Assembly (NCBI GenBank): GCA_963837425.1
Contig: CAWINH010000006.1
Coordinates: 496,001 to 560,000, forward strand
From: CAWINH01 sp963837425
GTDB lineage: Bacteria > Chloroflexota > Limnocylindria > QHBO01
Direction of reading: 5' to 3'
DNA length: 64,000 nucleotides
Part shown: positions 16,430 to 25,666 of the stretch, one piece after another
How positions within the stretch are numbered: position 1 is the stretch's first letter
How the letters are laid out: every line of letters starts with the position of its first letter
Notes under the pieces: model-generated
What the model was told of the DNA's origin: nothing
What the model saw: only the letters and a program-made list of their open reading frames with translations
Database searches by the model: none
Made by a program: the position numbers and the translations under genes

Positions 16430-17485
16430 TCACAGGTTCTCCTTGCGGCCCAGGAAGCCGGTCGGTCGGAAGATGAGCACCAGCACGAGGACGCTGAAGG
16501 CGATGACGTCCTTGAGCTGGTTCGGGGACGGGATGCCGAAGCCGGTGAGGATCAGGAACGGCGCGAGCGCCTCGAGGAGGCCGAGCGCCAGCCCGCCGAG
16601 CATGGCGCCCACGATATTGCCGATGCCGCCCAGCACCGCCGCGGTGAAGGCCTTCAGCCCCGGAAAGAAGCCCATGTTGAAGCTCACCTGGTTGAAGATG
16701 AGCGTGTAGAGGATGCCGGCTGCCCCGGCGAGCAGGCCGCCGATCGCGAAGGTGATGACGATCACGCGATCGACGTTGATCCCCATCATCGCCGCCACCT
16801 CCTTGTTCTCGCTCACCGCCCGCATGGCACGGCCGGTGCGGGTGCGCTCGACGAACAGGTAGAGGCCGATCATCAGGGCCACCGCGGCCAGGGAGACGAC
16901 GACCTTGGCGACCGGCAGGCTGATGCCGAGCACATCCCAGTTGCCCTGGAACATCGAGAAGGTGGGATACGCGTGGACGCTCGCGCCGTATAGCCCCTGG
17001 AAGGTGTACTGGAGGAACAGGGAGGCGCCGATGGCGGTGATCAGCGGGACGAGGCGCGGGGCGTTCCGCAGCGGCCGGTACGCGACCCGCTCGAGGATCA
17101 CCGCCACGGACATCGAGACGAGCATGGCGATGATCAGCACGACCGCGAAGGCGAGGAGGGGGTTCGACTCGACGATCCCGGCGTCCGCCATCGCCGACGC
17201 CGCGAAGAAGGCGGTATAGGCCCCCGACATGAAGACCTCGCCGTGGGCGAAGTTGATCATGAACAGGATCCCGTAGACCAGCGTGTAGCCGATCGCGATC
17301 AGTGCGTAAACAGCGCCGAGCGCGATTCCCGCCACGATGAACGTCTGCCAGGCCTCGATGTTGTACTTCCCGCTCGAGATCGTCAGCCACGAGCCGACGA
17401 TCACGAACGCGGCCACCGCGATCGCGAGCAGCACCAGGATCACGTTGGACGCGGTGATCCGTTCCGGCCGGCGGAAGAGCCTCAT
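16430..17485 (-). CDS. livH: Branched-chain amino-acid permease LivH
   Basis: 351 residues, about 8-9 membrane segments, with hallmark GAVYALIAIGYTLVYGI and NFAHGEVFM. Shares the inner-membrane channel with LivM. Lies 101 bp after the binding-protein gene, separated by a perfect 17-bp hairpin. Confidence 0.93.
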   Translation of the reverse strand: MRLFRRPERITASNVILVLLAIAVAAFVIVGSWLTISSGKYNIEAWQTFIVAGIALGAVYALIAIGYTLVYGILFMINFAHGEVFMSGAYTAFFAASAMADAGIVESNPLLAFAVVLIIAMLVSMSVAVILERVAYRPLRNAPRLVPLITAIGASLFLQYTFQGLYGASVHAYPTFSMFQGNWDVLGISLPVAKVVVSLAAVALMIGLYLFVERTRTGRAMRAVSENKEVAAMMGINVDRVIVITFAIGGLLAGAAGILYTLIFNQVSFNMGFFPGLKAFTAAVLGGIGNIVGAMLGGLALGLLEALAPFLILTGFGIPSPNQLKDVIAFSVLVLVLIFRPTGFLGRKENL

Positions 17486-17521
17486 GGTGTCGTGGGTTCC
17501 TCGCCTCCTGTCCGCTTAGGA

Positions 17522-17557
17522 GATGCGGGTGAGCCGGAAGTCCGGCTCACCCGCATC
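17522..17557 (-). terminator. Perfect hairpin between binding-protein and permease genes
   Basis: Two 17-bp perfectly complementary arms (17522-17538 and 17541-17557) around a 2-nt centre. There is no U-run after it, so complete Rho-independent termination is unlikely. In ABC operons such stem-loops protect the upstream mRNA or attenuate, giving more binding protein than permease. Confidence 0.7.
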
Positions 17558-17586
17558 AAGGACGATCGATCAGAGAATCCGGAAGC

Positions 17587-18877
17587 TTACGGCCAGATCC
17601 TCACGTACGCGCCGCTCTGCACCTGGGACACGGAGATCTTCGCGTCTGCGCAGTCGCCGTTTGCGTCACAGGTCAGATTGCCGGTGATGCCCTGGTAGTT
17701 CGTCGTTGCGAAGAACGCGTCGCGGAGGGCGGTGCGCGGGATGTAGAGCGTCCCGTCGCTGCCCGTGATCGCGACACTCTTGATCGCGTCGAGAACCATG
17801 TTCACCGCATCGAAGGCGTGGGCATGGAAGACCGAGATCGGCTGCTGCTCGCCGGAGACCTTCGTGTACTCGGGCTTGAAGGTGTCCTCGTAGAACGAGC
17901 CGGAGAAGGCCAGGTCAGGCCCTGAGAGGTACATCCCCTCCGCCGCAGGAACCCGCAGCCGCCAGGAACGTGGGGCTGAAGAGCCCGTCCGCGCCCGCCA
18001 GCTTGGTGTCGGCCAGACCGCTGGTGGTCTTGGCCTGCTGGGTGATCAGCGCACCCTCGGCGGTGAAGATCGGGTAGTAGAGCAGCGCGGGGCTGCCGGC
18101 GGCGATGCTGGTCAGCACGGAGGTGAAGTCCTTCTGGCCGACGGTGATCGCTTCCTGGTCGGTGACGGTGCCGCCGTACTGGCTCGTGAACGTATCGGCG
18201 AACACCTGCTGCAGCTGATCAGCGTAGGGGCTGCCGTCGTTGATCGTGGCCGCGCTGGTCACGGCGAGCACGTCGTGGGCGAACTGCGCCATCGCCGCGC
18301 CCTGGATCTTGTCGTTGTGCGCGGTGCGCGCGTAGAACGCCTCGTGGGTGGCCGGATCCGTCAGTGACGGCGCGGTGTTCGACGGCGAGACGAGCAGGAT
18401 GCCTGCCCCGCTGAGGATCTGCGCAGCCGGGATGCCGGCGCTCGAGCAGCTGGTGCCGATGACCGCGGCGATCTCGGGCTTGCTCTTCAGCAGGTTCGCA
18501 GCCGCGGTGCCGCCGTCGGCGGAGCAGCCGTCATCCTGGTTGTCGAGCTGGACGTCAAAGCCGTCGACCTGGCCGTACAGGTTGACCGCAACCTGCGCGC
18601 CGTACTGGCTGTCGAGGCCGAGGTCGGCGTTGTCGCCGGTGATGGCCAGTGCCGTGCCGAGCACGATCGGGTCACCCGCGGCGACCTGCACACAGCCGAA
18701 CTCGTCGGCCGCGCAGACCGCGGTCGGATCCTCGGCCATGCTGGCGGCCGTGCTCGCGGCCATGCTCTCGGTCGCGCTCGCTGCAGTCTGTGATGCCGAC
18801 GGGCTGGCGCCCGAGCACGCTGCGAGCGCGAGGAGCAGCACCGTGATGATGGCGCTCCATCGCATGTATTTGTGCAT
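17587..18877 (-). pseudogene. Liv-type substrate-binding lipoprotein, frameshifted
   Basis: Periplasmic-binding-type protein for branched-chain amino acids. The N-terminal part (start 18877, good GGAGGAAC Shine-Dalgarno) has a signal peptide with lipobox LAAC, a Ser/Ala-rich linker and the Peripla_BP_6 fold to about residue 312. Near 17952 the frame shifts by one: the first frame runs SCGGGDVPLRA-stop, while the other continues AAEGMYLSGPDLAFSG and completes the fold (about 115 residues). Removing one G from the GCGGG run restores an uninterrupted protein of about 429 residues. Either a sequencing indel or a real mutation; the rest of the operon is intact, which favours a read error. Confidence 0.85.
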
Positions 18878-18938
18878 CCGTGTTCCTCCAATGGTCGGGG
18901 ATGGCGACAGCGCCGCGTCCCTCGATAGGGTGGCCGGC

Positions 18939-18968
18939 ATCATAAGGGCGCGATTACTCTTGACGCAA
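18939..18968 (-). promoter_or_regulatory. Putative promoter of the liv operon
   Basis: TTGCGT (18968-18963), 18 bp, TATGAT (18944-18939) on the minus strand. It leaves a leader of about 55 nt that contains the Shine-Dalgarno. Confidence 0.4.
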
Positions 18969-19112
18969 GGGACTTGTGTAGGCTGCGGGGCGGTGGTGGG
19001 GGGTGCGGCGCGGACCGTCGGCCCGCACGGTCGGGGGAGGATCCCCGGGCGTGGTATCCTTTGTGCGGGTACGTTTGCAGCCGATGCTGCGCAGCTCTCC
19101 CGAGAGGCGCCC

Positions 19113-19583
19113 GTGGAATTTCACGTCCGCAGCGCTCGCCTCACCGATGTCGAGCCCTCGATCCGCATCCTGTTGCGCGACGACCCCGACCCCGGCGAGC
19201 GGCGCGACGACGCCGACCGACTTCGAAGCCTGCTCTTCGTCCCGGCCGCCACCGTGGTGGTGGCCGAGTCCGAGCGCCGTGTCGTCGGAGTGGGAGTCCT
19301 CTCGATCCGCCCGTCGGTGCGAGCCGGCCCGTTCGTCGGAGTCATCGACGAGCTGGGGTTCACGGCGCGCGGCGGCGACGGTGAGCGGGCGGCATCTGGC
19401 GCAGGCGACCCGGACCGACGCGCGATCGGCAGCTCCATCCTGGAGCACCTGATCACGTCGGCCCGTAACAAGGGCTGTGTGCACGTGGAGGTCACCGATC
19501 CTCTCGCGGCCGCCGAGTCCGCGCTCCTCGAGAGCGCCGGCTTCGAGCGGCGAGGGGCGCTGCTGAGCCGCGCCACCGGTTGA
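19113..19583 (+). CDS. GNAT-family N-acetyltransferase
   Basis: 156 residues. The arrangement fits GNAT: N-terminal beta strand FHVRSARLTDVEP, central strands VVVAESERRVVGVGVL and VIDELGFTAR, an acetyl-CoA-loop helix region DRRAIGSSILEHLITSARNKG, and the final FERRGALLSR. The pyrophosphate loop (R-x-x-G-x-G/A) is only partly conserved (DRRAIGSS). The GTG at 19113 is chosen because the fold starts there; upstream in-frame starts are possible. Substrate unknown. Confidence 0.75.
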   Translation: MEFHVRSARLTDVEPSIRILLRDDPDPGERRDDADRLRSLLFVPAATVVVAESERRVVGVGVLSIRPSVRAGPFVGVIDELGFTARGGDGERAASGAGDPDRRAIGSSILEHLITSARNKGCVHVEVTDPLAAAESALLESAGFERRGALLSRATG

Positions 19584-19665
19584 CGAAGGCTTCGTCGACG
19601 CGGAGGCGCGCCGGGCCGGGACCCACGCCCGCCAGTCACCATCCATTTATCAGGAGAACGCTCAG

Positions 19666-21069
19666 TTGAGCAAGAACGTGGCCCTCTTTGTTGATGTGGC
19701 CAACCTTTACTACTCGGCGCGTGGCCAGGACGTGGACGTCGATTACGTCGCGCTCCTCAAGTACGCGACCAAGGGGCGCGACCTCATTCGCGCGTATGCC
19801 TATTCCGGGCTCGACCCGGAGAACGAGAACCAGCGCAAGTTCATCGACTTCCTGGGGAAGAACGGCTACTCAGTCCTGACCAAGGACATTCGCAAGTTCG
19901 GGGACGGCCGCGTCAAGGCCAACCTGGACATCGAGCTCGTCGTGGACCTGTTTCGCGTCGCGCACCGCATGGACATCGCGGTCATCGTCTCGGGCGACGG
20001 GGACTTCGCACCGGCGATCGTAGCCCTCCAGCAGGTCGGCGTGCGCTGCGAGGTGATCAGCTTCCGCCCGAACACCTCGTCGGACCTGATGGCCGTCGCC
20101 GACGAGTTCGTCGACGTCATGAAGATCGCCGGCATCGGGCGTGGCAGCAAGGAGTCCGGCCGGTCCACGAAGACGATGAGCACACCGGAGATGCCGGCCA
20201 AGGAGGTCGTCCCCGAGTTCGGCTTCCGCGACGCGTCCCCGGGGGTGGCCGCGGCGGCGCTGGCCGCCATTCGGGAGGGGAAGGACGGTCGGAGTGGCAC
20301 GACCCGGGGTCGTGGCGGCCGTGGCCGCGCGAGGCCGCCGGCGCGAGCTGCCGAGCCGGCAGCGCCCGCTGAGCCGGCTGCCGCGGTGAGCGAGGCCGAG
20401 CCAGCAGCGTCCGGCGAGCCACGCCGACGCCACCGCCGCCGTGGCGGCCGTGGCCGTGGCCGTGGCCGTGGGCGGGCAACCGAGGGCGCGACAGCCACGC
20501 CGGCGGGGGATGGCGAGATCGGCTGGACCGAGCTGGACGACGCGTCGCAGCTCGACGAGCTCGCCTTCAGCGAACGCGATGAGAACCGCGAGTACTCGTT
20601 CGAGGAGGCCGACGCGGCCACCCTGGCCGAGCTCGGGATCAGTGCCGATCAGGCGCCGGCGAGCGAGGCGCCCGCCGACGAGAAGCCGAAGCGAACCCGC
20701 CGCCCGCGGAGCACGAGCGCCGCGTCTGCGGCCGGAAGTGCCGAGGCGTCCGCCGACGAGAAGCCGAAGCGAACCCGCCGCCCGCGGAGCACGAGCGCCG
20801 CGTCTGCGGCCGGAAGTGCCGAGGCGTCCGCCGACGAGAAGCCGAAGCGAACCCGCCGCCCGCGGAGCACGAGCGCTGCGTCGACGGCCGGAAGTGCCGA
20901 GGCGTCCGCCGAGGAGAAGCCGAAGCGAACCCGCCGCCCGCGGAGCGCCGGCTCCTCAGCCGGCGAGCAGAGCAAGGCCGGGGAGGGCTCGCAGGAGGCG
21001 TCCGCCGACGATGAGGGCGGTCAGGGAATCTGGCAGCGGTTCCGGTCGGGCCGCACCGGCGCCCGTTGA
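19666..21069 (+). CDS. NYN-domain (LabA/DUF88) RNase-like protein with basic repeat tail
   Basis: 467 residues. The N-terminal NYN/PIN-like domain (about 1-155) has the acidic residues expected for a metal-dependent nuclease: FVDVANL, LDIELVVD, SGDGDFAPAI. The rest is predicted disordered: an RG-rich segment RRGGRGRGRGRGR (about 255-270), an acidic stretch, then tandem 26-residue repeats with EKPKRTRRPRS. The structure suggests an RNA-binding or degradosome-like scaffold. The TTG start has an AGGAG Shine-Dalgarno at 19652. Confidence 0.85.
   Translation: MSKNVALFVDVANLYYSARGQDVDVDYVALLKYATKGRDLIRAYAYSGLDPENENQRKFIDFLGKNGYSVLTKDIRKFGDGRVKANLDIELVVDLFRVAHRMDIAVIVSGDGDFAPAIVALQQVGVRCEVISFRPNTSSDLMAVADEFVDVMKIAGIGRGSKESGRSTKTMSTPEMPAKEVVPEFGFRDASPGVAAAALAAIREGKDGRSGTTRGRGGRGRARPPARAAEPAAPAEPAAAVSEAEPAASGEPRRRHRRRGGRGRGRGRGRATEGATATPAGDGEIGWTELDDASQLDELAFSERDENREYSFEEADAATLAELGISADQAPASEAPADEKPKRTRRPRSTSAASAAGSAEASADEKPKRTRRPRSTSAASAAGSAEASADEKPKRTRRPRSTSAASTAGSAEASAEEKPKRTRRPRSAGSSAGEQSKAGEGSQEASADDEGGQGIWQRFRSGRTGAR
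20665..20946 (+). repeat. Tandem 78-bp coding repeat (3.6 copies)
   Basis: Copies start at 20665, 20743, 20821 and 20899 (last about 48 bp). Each full unit encodes 26 residues with core DEKPKRTRRPRSTSAAS. Units 1-3 differ by only a few bases, indicating recent duplication and probable copy-number variation. Confidence 0.9.
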
Positions 21070-21070
21070 G

Positions 21071-21742
21071 CTAGTCGGCGTCCGGCTCGGTCGCTTCGGC
21101 CGACTCAGCGTCGGAAGCAGCGCCCTCGCCCTCGTCGCGCTCGAAGAGCGGGACCCAATCGCCGGCGCCGCCGGCGGCTGACCTGGCGCGCTCGGCGGCC
21201 TTCTCGGCCGCCTCGCGGGCTTTCTCGGCCGCCTCGCGGGCGCTGACCGCCAGCTGGCCCCGCATCTGGCTCCCGGGCTTCGGTGTGGTCAGCATCGCGA
21301 CGATGGCTCCCAGCGCGGCGCCGATCGCGACACCGAGCAGGAAGGAGGCCCAGTGTCGCTCCTGTCGCCGCCGCCGGATCCCCATCCTGACCGCGACGTC
21401 CTCGACGATCTCGCGTCCGGCGGGAACCGCCGCCGACGCGGCCCCGATGGCCAGCGTCCGTCGGCCCCACATTCCACGGAGCATTGGCGCGAGGTCTCGC
21501 TTCCAGGTCGCTCTGCCTCGTCGCGCGGCGTCCAGAGACGCGCGCTCCAGCGTTCTGCGGGCCTCGCGACGAGTATCCGCGGAGTCGGCCCACGCCTGGG
21601 CAGCACGCGCGGATACCGCTTCGGTTGCTTCGCCCACGGTGGTCGACAGCTCGCGACCACGCTGAGCGATCTGGTCCGTCACGTCTGCCTCGAGCACCTT
21701 CTCGACGACGGATCGGACCCGTGTCGTGGCGTCATCTGCCAT
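21071..21742 (-). CDS. YtxH-like membrane-anchored protein
   Basis: 223 residues. A helical N-terminal half is followed by one membrane segment (about 131-152: SFLLGVAIGAALGAIVAMLTTPK, the YtxH signature with TPKPG), then an Ala/Glu/Lys/Arg helix with AREAAEKAREAAEKAAERA heptads and an acidic tail. Role unknown; YtxH proteins are linked to stress. Shine-Dalgarno GAGGTG precedes the ATG. Convergent with the NYN gene, one base apart. Confidence 0.75.
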   Translation of the reverse strand: MADDATTRVRSVVEKVLEADVTDQIAQRGRELSTTVGEATEAVSARAAQAWADSADTRREARRTLERASLDAARRGRATWKRDLAPMLRGMWGRRTLAIGAASAAVPAGREIVEDVAVRMGIRRRRQERHWASFLLGVAIGAALGAIVAMLTTPKPGSQMRGQLAVSAREAAEKAREAAEKAAERARSAAGGAGDWVPLFERDEGEGAASDAESAEATEPDAD

Positions 21743-21835
21743 TCAAGTTCACCTCGTTCAGACTCGGGCAGGATTCGGTGGGTCCAGTATGCCACTCGCC
21801 GCCGGCCCCCGCCGGGACCTCGCCCGGGCGCCCCC

Positions 21836-21841
21836 TATACT
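21836..21841 (+). promoter_or_regulatory. -10 element of leaderless holB transcript
   Basis: TATACT, 7 nt (CGGCCGC) before GTG 21849. Confidence 0.6.
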
Positions 21842-21848
21842 CGGCCGC

Positions 21849-22967
21849 GTGATCGGAACAGACCCAGTGCCAGGGTTTCACGGTGTGGGACAGCGGGTCG
21901 CCGAGACCGTGGTTCGGCGAGCGGCGGAGGACGATCGGCTGCATCGGACCCTCCTCGTCCACGGCCCGCCAGGCGCCGGCAAGGGTGCCTTCGTCGAGGA
22001 CCTGCTGGCGCTCCTGTTCTGCACCGATGCCGACCCTGCGCGCCGTCCCTGCAACGCCTGTCGCGGCTGCCGCGAGGGACGCGCCCGCGCGCATCCGGAC
22101 CTCGTGATCGGCTCGCCCGAGATCTGGCGGGAGGGCCGGTCCACCGGCGAGAGCATCGTGTCGTCCGCGCGCCGCTGGCTGCTCGAGAGCGCCGGGGCCC
22201 CGATCGCGGCTGCCCAGCGGGTGGTCCTCGTCGAAGAGGTCGACCGCGCGAACGAGCAGGCGCAGAACGCGCTCCTCAAGGTGCTCGAGGAGCCCGCGCC
22301 GCGCCAGATGTTCGTCCTCGTCGCCGACGAGGTTGACCGGCTTCTTCCCACGATCCGCTCGCGGAGCCTGCCGCTGCGGATCGGGCCCGTCCCGCGCGCT
22401 GACCTGGTCGCGCTGCTCATCGACCGTGAGCGGCTGCCGAGCGATCAGGCGGAGGCGTTGGCGCGCACGGCGGAAGGAATGGCGGGGCGCGCCATCGGGC
22501 TGGCCCGCGACCCGTCCATCGTCGCGTGGCGGCGCCAGACGCAGGCCGAGCTGCTGAGCCTGCTGGAGCGCGGCCGGGCGGACCGCTTCGCCTCGGTCGG
22601 GGATCTGCTCGCCGAGGCCGGGCGCCGCGCGCCGCGGATCGCGGACGATCCGGGGCCCGGTGACGACGAAGAGCCACGGCGCACGTCGAGCGCGGAGCAG
22701 AGGCAGGCGGCGCTGCTCGTCGTCGAGGCCTGGAGCGGCCTCGCTCGCGACCTGCTGGTCACGGCTGCCGGCCGCCCTGACCTCGCGGCCGGCGGTCACC
22801 TCCTCGACGGCCTCCCGGCGGCCGCCGCCCGCCTCGACCTCCTGGCCCTGCGCAGGTTCCTGGAGCTCCTCGAACGGATCCGGGAGGGCCTGCGGCAGAA
22901 CGCGGCTCCGCGGCTTGCCCTCCAGGTCGCGATGCTGGCCTGGCCGTCGCACCCGCCGGGTCAATGA
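21849..22967 (+). CDS. holB: DNA polymerase III delta' subunit
   Basis: Clamp-loader ATPase-fold subunit of 372 residues. Motifs: VHGPPGAGKGAF (P-loop, normal in delta'-type proteins of many phyla), zinc module CTDADPARRPCNACRGC with four Cys, VVLVEEVDRANEQAQNALLKVLEEP (delta' hallmark) and TIRSRSL (sensor SRC-like). Start GTG 21849 is the first start after the TATACT -10. Acylphosphatase overlaps its end by ATGA. Confidence 0.92.
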   Translation: MIGTDPVPGFHGVGQRVAETVVRRAAEDDRLHRTLLVHGPPGAGKGAFVEDLLALLFCTDADPARRPCNACRGCREGRARAHPDLVIGSPEIWREGRSTGESIVSSARRWLLESAGAPIAAAQRVVLVEEVDRANEQAQNALLKVLEEPAPRQMFVLVADEVDRLLPTIRSRSLPLRIGPVPRADLVALLIDRERLPSDQAEALARTAEGMAGRAIGLARDPSIVAWRRQTQAELLSLLERGRADRFASVGDLLAEAGRRAPRIADDPGPGDDEEPRRTSSAEQRQAALLVVEAWSGLARDLLVTAAGRPDLAAGGHLLDGLPAAAARLDLLALRRFLELLERIREGLRQNAAPRLALQVAMLAWPSHPPGQ

Positions 22968-23254
22968 GCGCCGATGCGGCGGAGCGGTTGACCGCCACCG
23001 TCATCGGCGCCGTCCAGGGCGTGGGCTTCCGGTGGTGGGTCCGCGTCCAGGCATCCGAGCTGCAGCTGACGGGCTGGGTCCAGAACGACCCAGAGGAGCG
23101 CAGCGTGTCGCTCGTGGCAGAGGGTTCCCCCATCGACCTCGACGAGCTTGAGCGCCGCCTGTCGATCGGCCCGCGCAGCGCCCACGTAGACCGGCTCGAA
23201 GCGCGGCGGGGGCCGGCATCCGGTGAATACCATCGCTTCGAGATCACCCGGTGA
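22964..23254 (+). CDS. acyP: Acylphosphatase
   Basis: 96-residue enzyme hydrolysing acyl phosphates. Catalytic Arg lies in GAVQGVGFRWW and Asn in GWVQND; the SVSLVAEG strand is also present. Overlaps holB and the next gene by 4 bp each. Confidence 0.93.
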   Translation: MSADAAERLTATVIGAVQGVGFRWWVRVQASELQLTGWVQNDPEERSVSLVAEGSPIDLDELERRLSIGPRSAHVDRLEARRGPASGEYHRFEITR

Positions 23255-23613
23255 ACCGGCGCGCCGTCGGCTGCCTGGTCGCGGGAGTCGGGACCTTCCT
23301 GGCGGTGGGACTGTTCGGGATGTCACTGGCCCTCAACCGGCTCGATGGCTGTCCGCCCCAGCTGCAGTGGGCGGAGCGCACGTATCGATCCGCGGGCAGC
23401 CCCGCTCCGAGCCCGTCCCTCTCGGGCGGCGGGCAACCTGTCGAGCTGGGGTCGACCTTCCTGGGTCTTGCCACGCGCCGGGTCTACGGCCCACCCGGCA
23501 GCGCGCCGTCCACGGCCGCCGCGGACCGGCCGGACGAGATCGCACTCGACTGCGCGGACGGCACATTCCAGTCGTACCGATACTCGAGCGACCTGCCTGT
23601 CGCCTCCCCCTGA
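23251..23613 (+). CDS. Unknown membrane-anchored secreted protein
   Basis: 120 residues starting at GTG inside the acylphosphatase stop (GTGA). One N-terminal hydrophobic helix (about 5-30) followed by an extracytoplasmic region with two Cys (DGCPPQLQW and LDCADG) that may form a disulfide. No known family. Confidence 0.65.
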   Translation: MNRRAVGCLVAGVGTFLAVGLFGMSLALNRLDGCPPQLQWAERTYRSAGSPAPSPSLSGGGQPVELGSTFLGLATRRVYGPPGSAPSTAAADRPDEIALDCADGTFQSYRYSSDLPVASP

Positions 23614-23620
23614 CCGGGCG

Positions 23621-24640
23621 TCAGGAACTCATCCGCTCGAGCCCTGCCTCGCCGGAGATCGCGCGGTATGCGCTCAGCGCGTACCGATCCGTCATCCCCG
23701 CGACGTAGTCGGCGGCCTGGGTCACGAGGGGCGCCTCGTGCTCGCGGTAGGTGGACGGGATGAGGTCGGGGTGATCGAGATGGTGATCCATGAGTGTGCG
23801 GATCACCGTGATCGCCCGGACCTGCTCGCCGCGCTGTTCGCCGGACTCATAGACGCGATCGAACATGAATTCGCGCAGGCCGTTCATGACCGCCAGGGTG
23901 GCGTCGTCCATGCCGACCGTGCCGGTCGCCAGCGACTGGTCGATCACCGCGTCGATCATCTCGGCGATCCAGGCGCTCCCCGGCTGGCCGAACCGCTCGA
24001 GGGCGGCCGGCGGAAGCTGGTCGGGGGTCAGGACCCCGGCGCGCATCGCGTCGAGCGCGTCGTGGGAGAGGTACGCGATCCGGTCCGCATACCGGACGCA
24101 GACGGCCTCGGCGGTCGCCGGCGGTGGCTCGATCCGCCACGAGTGAGCGCGGATTCCGTCGCGAACTTCCCAGGTCAGGTTGAGATCCTCGAGGACCTCG
24201 TAGATCCGCACCGACTGCGCCGCGTGATGCCAGCCATCGGGCGCGAAGTACGGGCTCAGCGCCTCCTCACCGGTGTGGCCGAATGGCGTGTGGCCGACGT
24301 CGTGTCCGAGGCCGATCGCCTCCGCCAGCGGCTCGTTCAGGGTCAGCGCGGCCGCCAGGGCGCGCGCGATCTGGGCCACCTGCAGGGTATGGGTCAGGCG
24401 CGTGATGAAGTGGTCCCCGTCCGGGTGCAGGAAAACCTGCGTCTTGTGCTTGAGACGGCGAAAGGCCTTCGAGTGGATGATCCGGTCCCGATCGCGCTCG
24501 AAGGCCGTCCGGAACGGATCGGGGGGCTCCGGGCGAGCTCGGCCTCGACTCGCCGACGAGCGCGCGGCCGCGTTCGCCAGGCGCTCCTCCTCCGCCTCCC
24601 GGACGGCTCGGTCCCGGCGGATCAGGCCCTCGTTCCTCAT
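23621..24640 (-). CDS. dgt: dGTP triphosphohydrolase-like HD-domain protein
   Basis: 339 residues. Motifs of the dGTPase family: RDRIIHSKAFRRLKHKTQVF, TRLTHTLQVAQIARALA (H), GLGHDVGHTPFGHTGE (HD) and later YADRIAYLSHD. Converts dNTP (dGTP) to deoxynucleoside and triphosphate. I place the start at ATG 24640, where family similarity begins; an in-frame ATG 24 bases upstream is possible. Divergent from EamA. Confidence 0.9.
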   Translation of the reverse strand: MRNEGLIRRDRAVREAEEERLANAAARSSASRGRARPEPPDPFRTAFERDRDRIIHSKAFRRLKHKTQVFLHPDGDHFITRLTHTLQVAQIARALAAALTLNEPLAEAIGLGHDVGHTPFGHTGEEALSPYFAPDGWHHAAQSVRIYEVLEDLNLTWEVRDGIRAHSWRIEPPPATAEAVCVRYADRIAYLSHDALDAMRAGVLTPDQLPPAALERFGQPGSAWIAEMIDAVIDQSLATGTVGMDDATLAVMNGLREFMFDRVYESGEQRGEQVRAITVIRTLMDHHLDHPDLIPSTYREHEAPLVTQAADYVAGMTDRYALSAYRAISGEAGLERMSS

Positions 24641-24682
24641 GGCCCGATGATGACATCGACCCATCTGCTAAGGTGGCCGGCT

Positions 24683-25666
24683 TTGGAACCGCCCTCTCCT
24701 TCGGCCCGACCCGACGCGACCGACACGACGGATCGCGCGCGCCTCGTCGCCGTGGCGCAGGTCTTCTTCGTCACCTTCCTGTGGGCCACCTCCTGGGTCC
24801 TGATCCGGATCGGCCTCACCGATCTCGACCTCCGGCCGATCTCCTTCGCCGGGCTGCGCTACGCGCTGGCGGCGACACTCCTCGCGCCGCTCGGCTGGCG
24901 CGCGCTGCGCTCCGCCCGGGCGGCCGGCCACCCGCGGGTCGACGGACGCCTGTGGCTGCGGCTCGCGGTCCTGGGCGTCTTCCTCTACGCGGTGGCCCAG
25001 GGCGCCCAGTTCGCAGCGCTCGCGGTCCTGCCGGCCGCGACCGTGGGCCTCGTCCTGAACTCGATCCCGATCTGGGTCGCGGCGGGCGCCTGGCTGCGCG
25101 GCGAGGAGGGGGCGACGCGCGGGCAGCTGGCGGGTATCGGCCTCCTCGTGGTGGGTGCCGCGCTCTACTTCGGCCCGGTCTCGATCGGGCCATCCGGCTG
25201 GGTGGCCCTGGCGGCGGCCCTCGTCTGCGCGGCGGCGAGCACCCTCGGGCAGCACCTCTCGCGGGATCTGAACCGCGACGAGTCGGCACGCCTGGGCGGC
25301 GCGCTCGGCCTCACCGCGGCGACGATGGCGATGGGCGGCGGGCTGCTGCTGGCCGTCGGTCTCCTGCTCGAGGGCTGGCCGCCGCTCGACCTGCGGGGAT
25401 GGGCGATCGTGGCCTGGCTGGCGGCGGTGAACACCGCCTTCGCCTTCACGCTCTTCAACCACACGCTGCGCGTGCTGACCGCGGTCGAGTCGAGCGTGAT
25501 CCTCAACACGATGCTGATCATGGTGGCGGTGATGGCCTGGGTGATCCTCGGCGAGTCGCTCGAGGGCAGGCAGATCGCCGGCCTGCTGCTGGCCAGCGCG
25601 GGGGTCATGGTCGTCCAGGTCGCCCCGCGCCTCGGTCGACGGCGCTCGGGGCAGGTCAGCCGCTAG
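24683..25666 (+). CDS. EamA/DMT-family transporter
   Basis: About 327 residues, ten predicted helices in two EamA repeats (about 20-155 and 170-315; FFVTFLWATSWVLIR and the second repeat around AFAFTLFNHTLRVLTAVESSVI). Drug/metabolite exporter family; substrate unknown. The likely start is TTG 24683, 8 nt after TGC-TAAGGT. Its stop overlaps the convergent phnE stop in CTAG. Confidence 0.85.
   Translation: MEPPSPSARPDATDTTDRARLVAVAQVFFVTFLWATSWVLIRIGLTDLDLRPISFAGLRYALAATLLAPLGWRALRSARAAGHPRVDGRLWLRLAVLGVFLYAVAQGAQFAALAVLPAATVGLVLNSIPIWVAAGAWLRGEEGATRGQLAGIGLLVVGAALYFGPVSIGPSGWVALAAALVCAAASTLGQHLSRDLNRDESARLGGALGLTAATMAMGGGLLLAVGLLLEGWPPLDLRGWAIVAWLAAVNTAFAFTLFNHTLRVLTAVESSVILNTMLIMVAVMAWVILGESLEGRQIAGLLLASAGVMVVQVAPRLGRRRSGQVSR

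Noticed and set aside
18348..19112. Upstream extension of the GNAT frame
   Set aside because: It overlaps the binding-protein gene antisense; similarity to GNAT begins only after 19113.
20665..20946. CRISPR array
   Set aside because: The repeats are head-to-tail coding units without spacers; no cas genes nearby.
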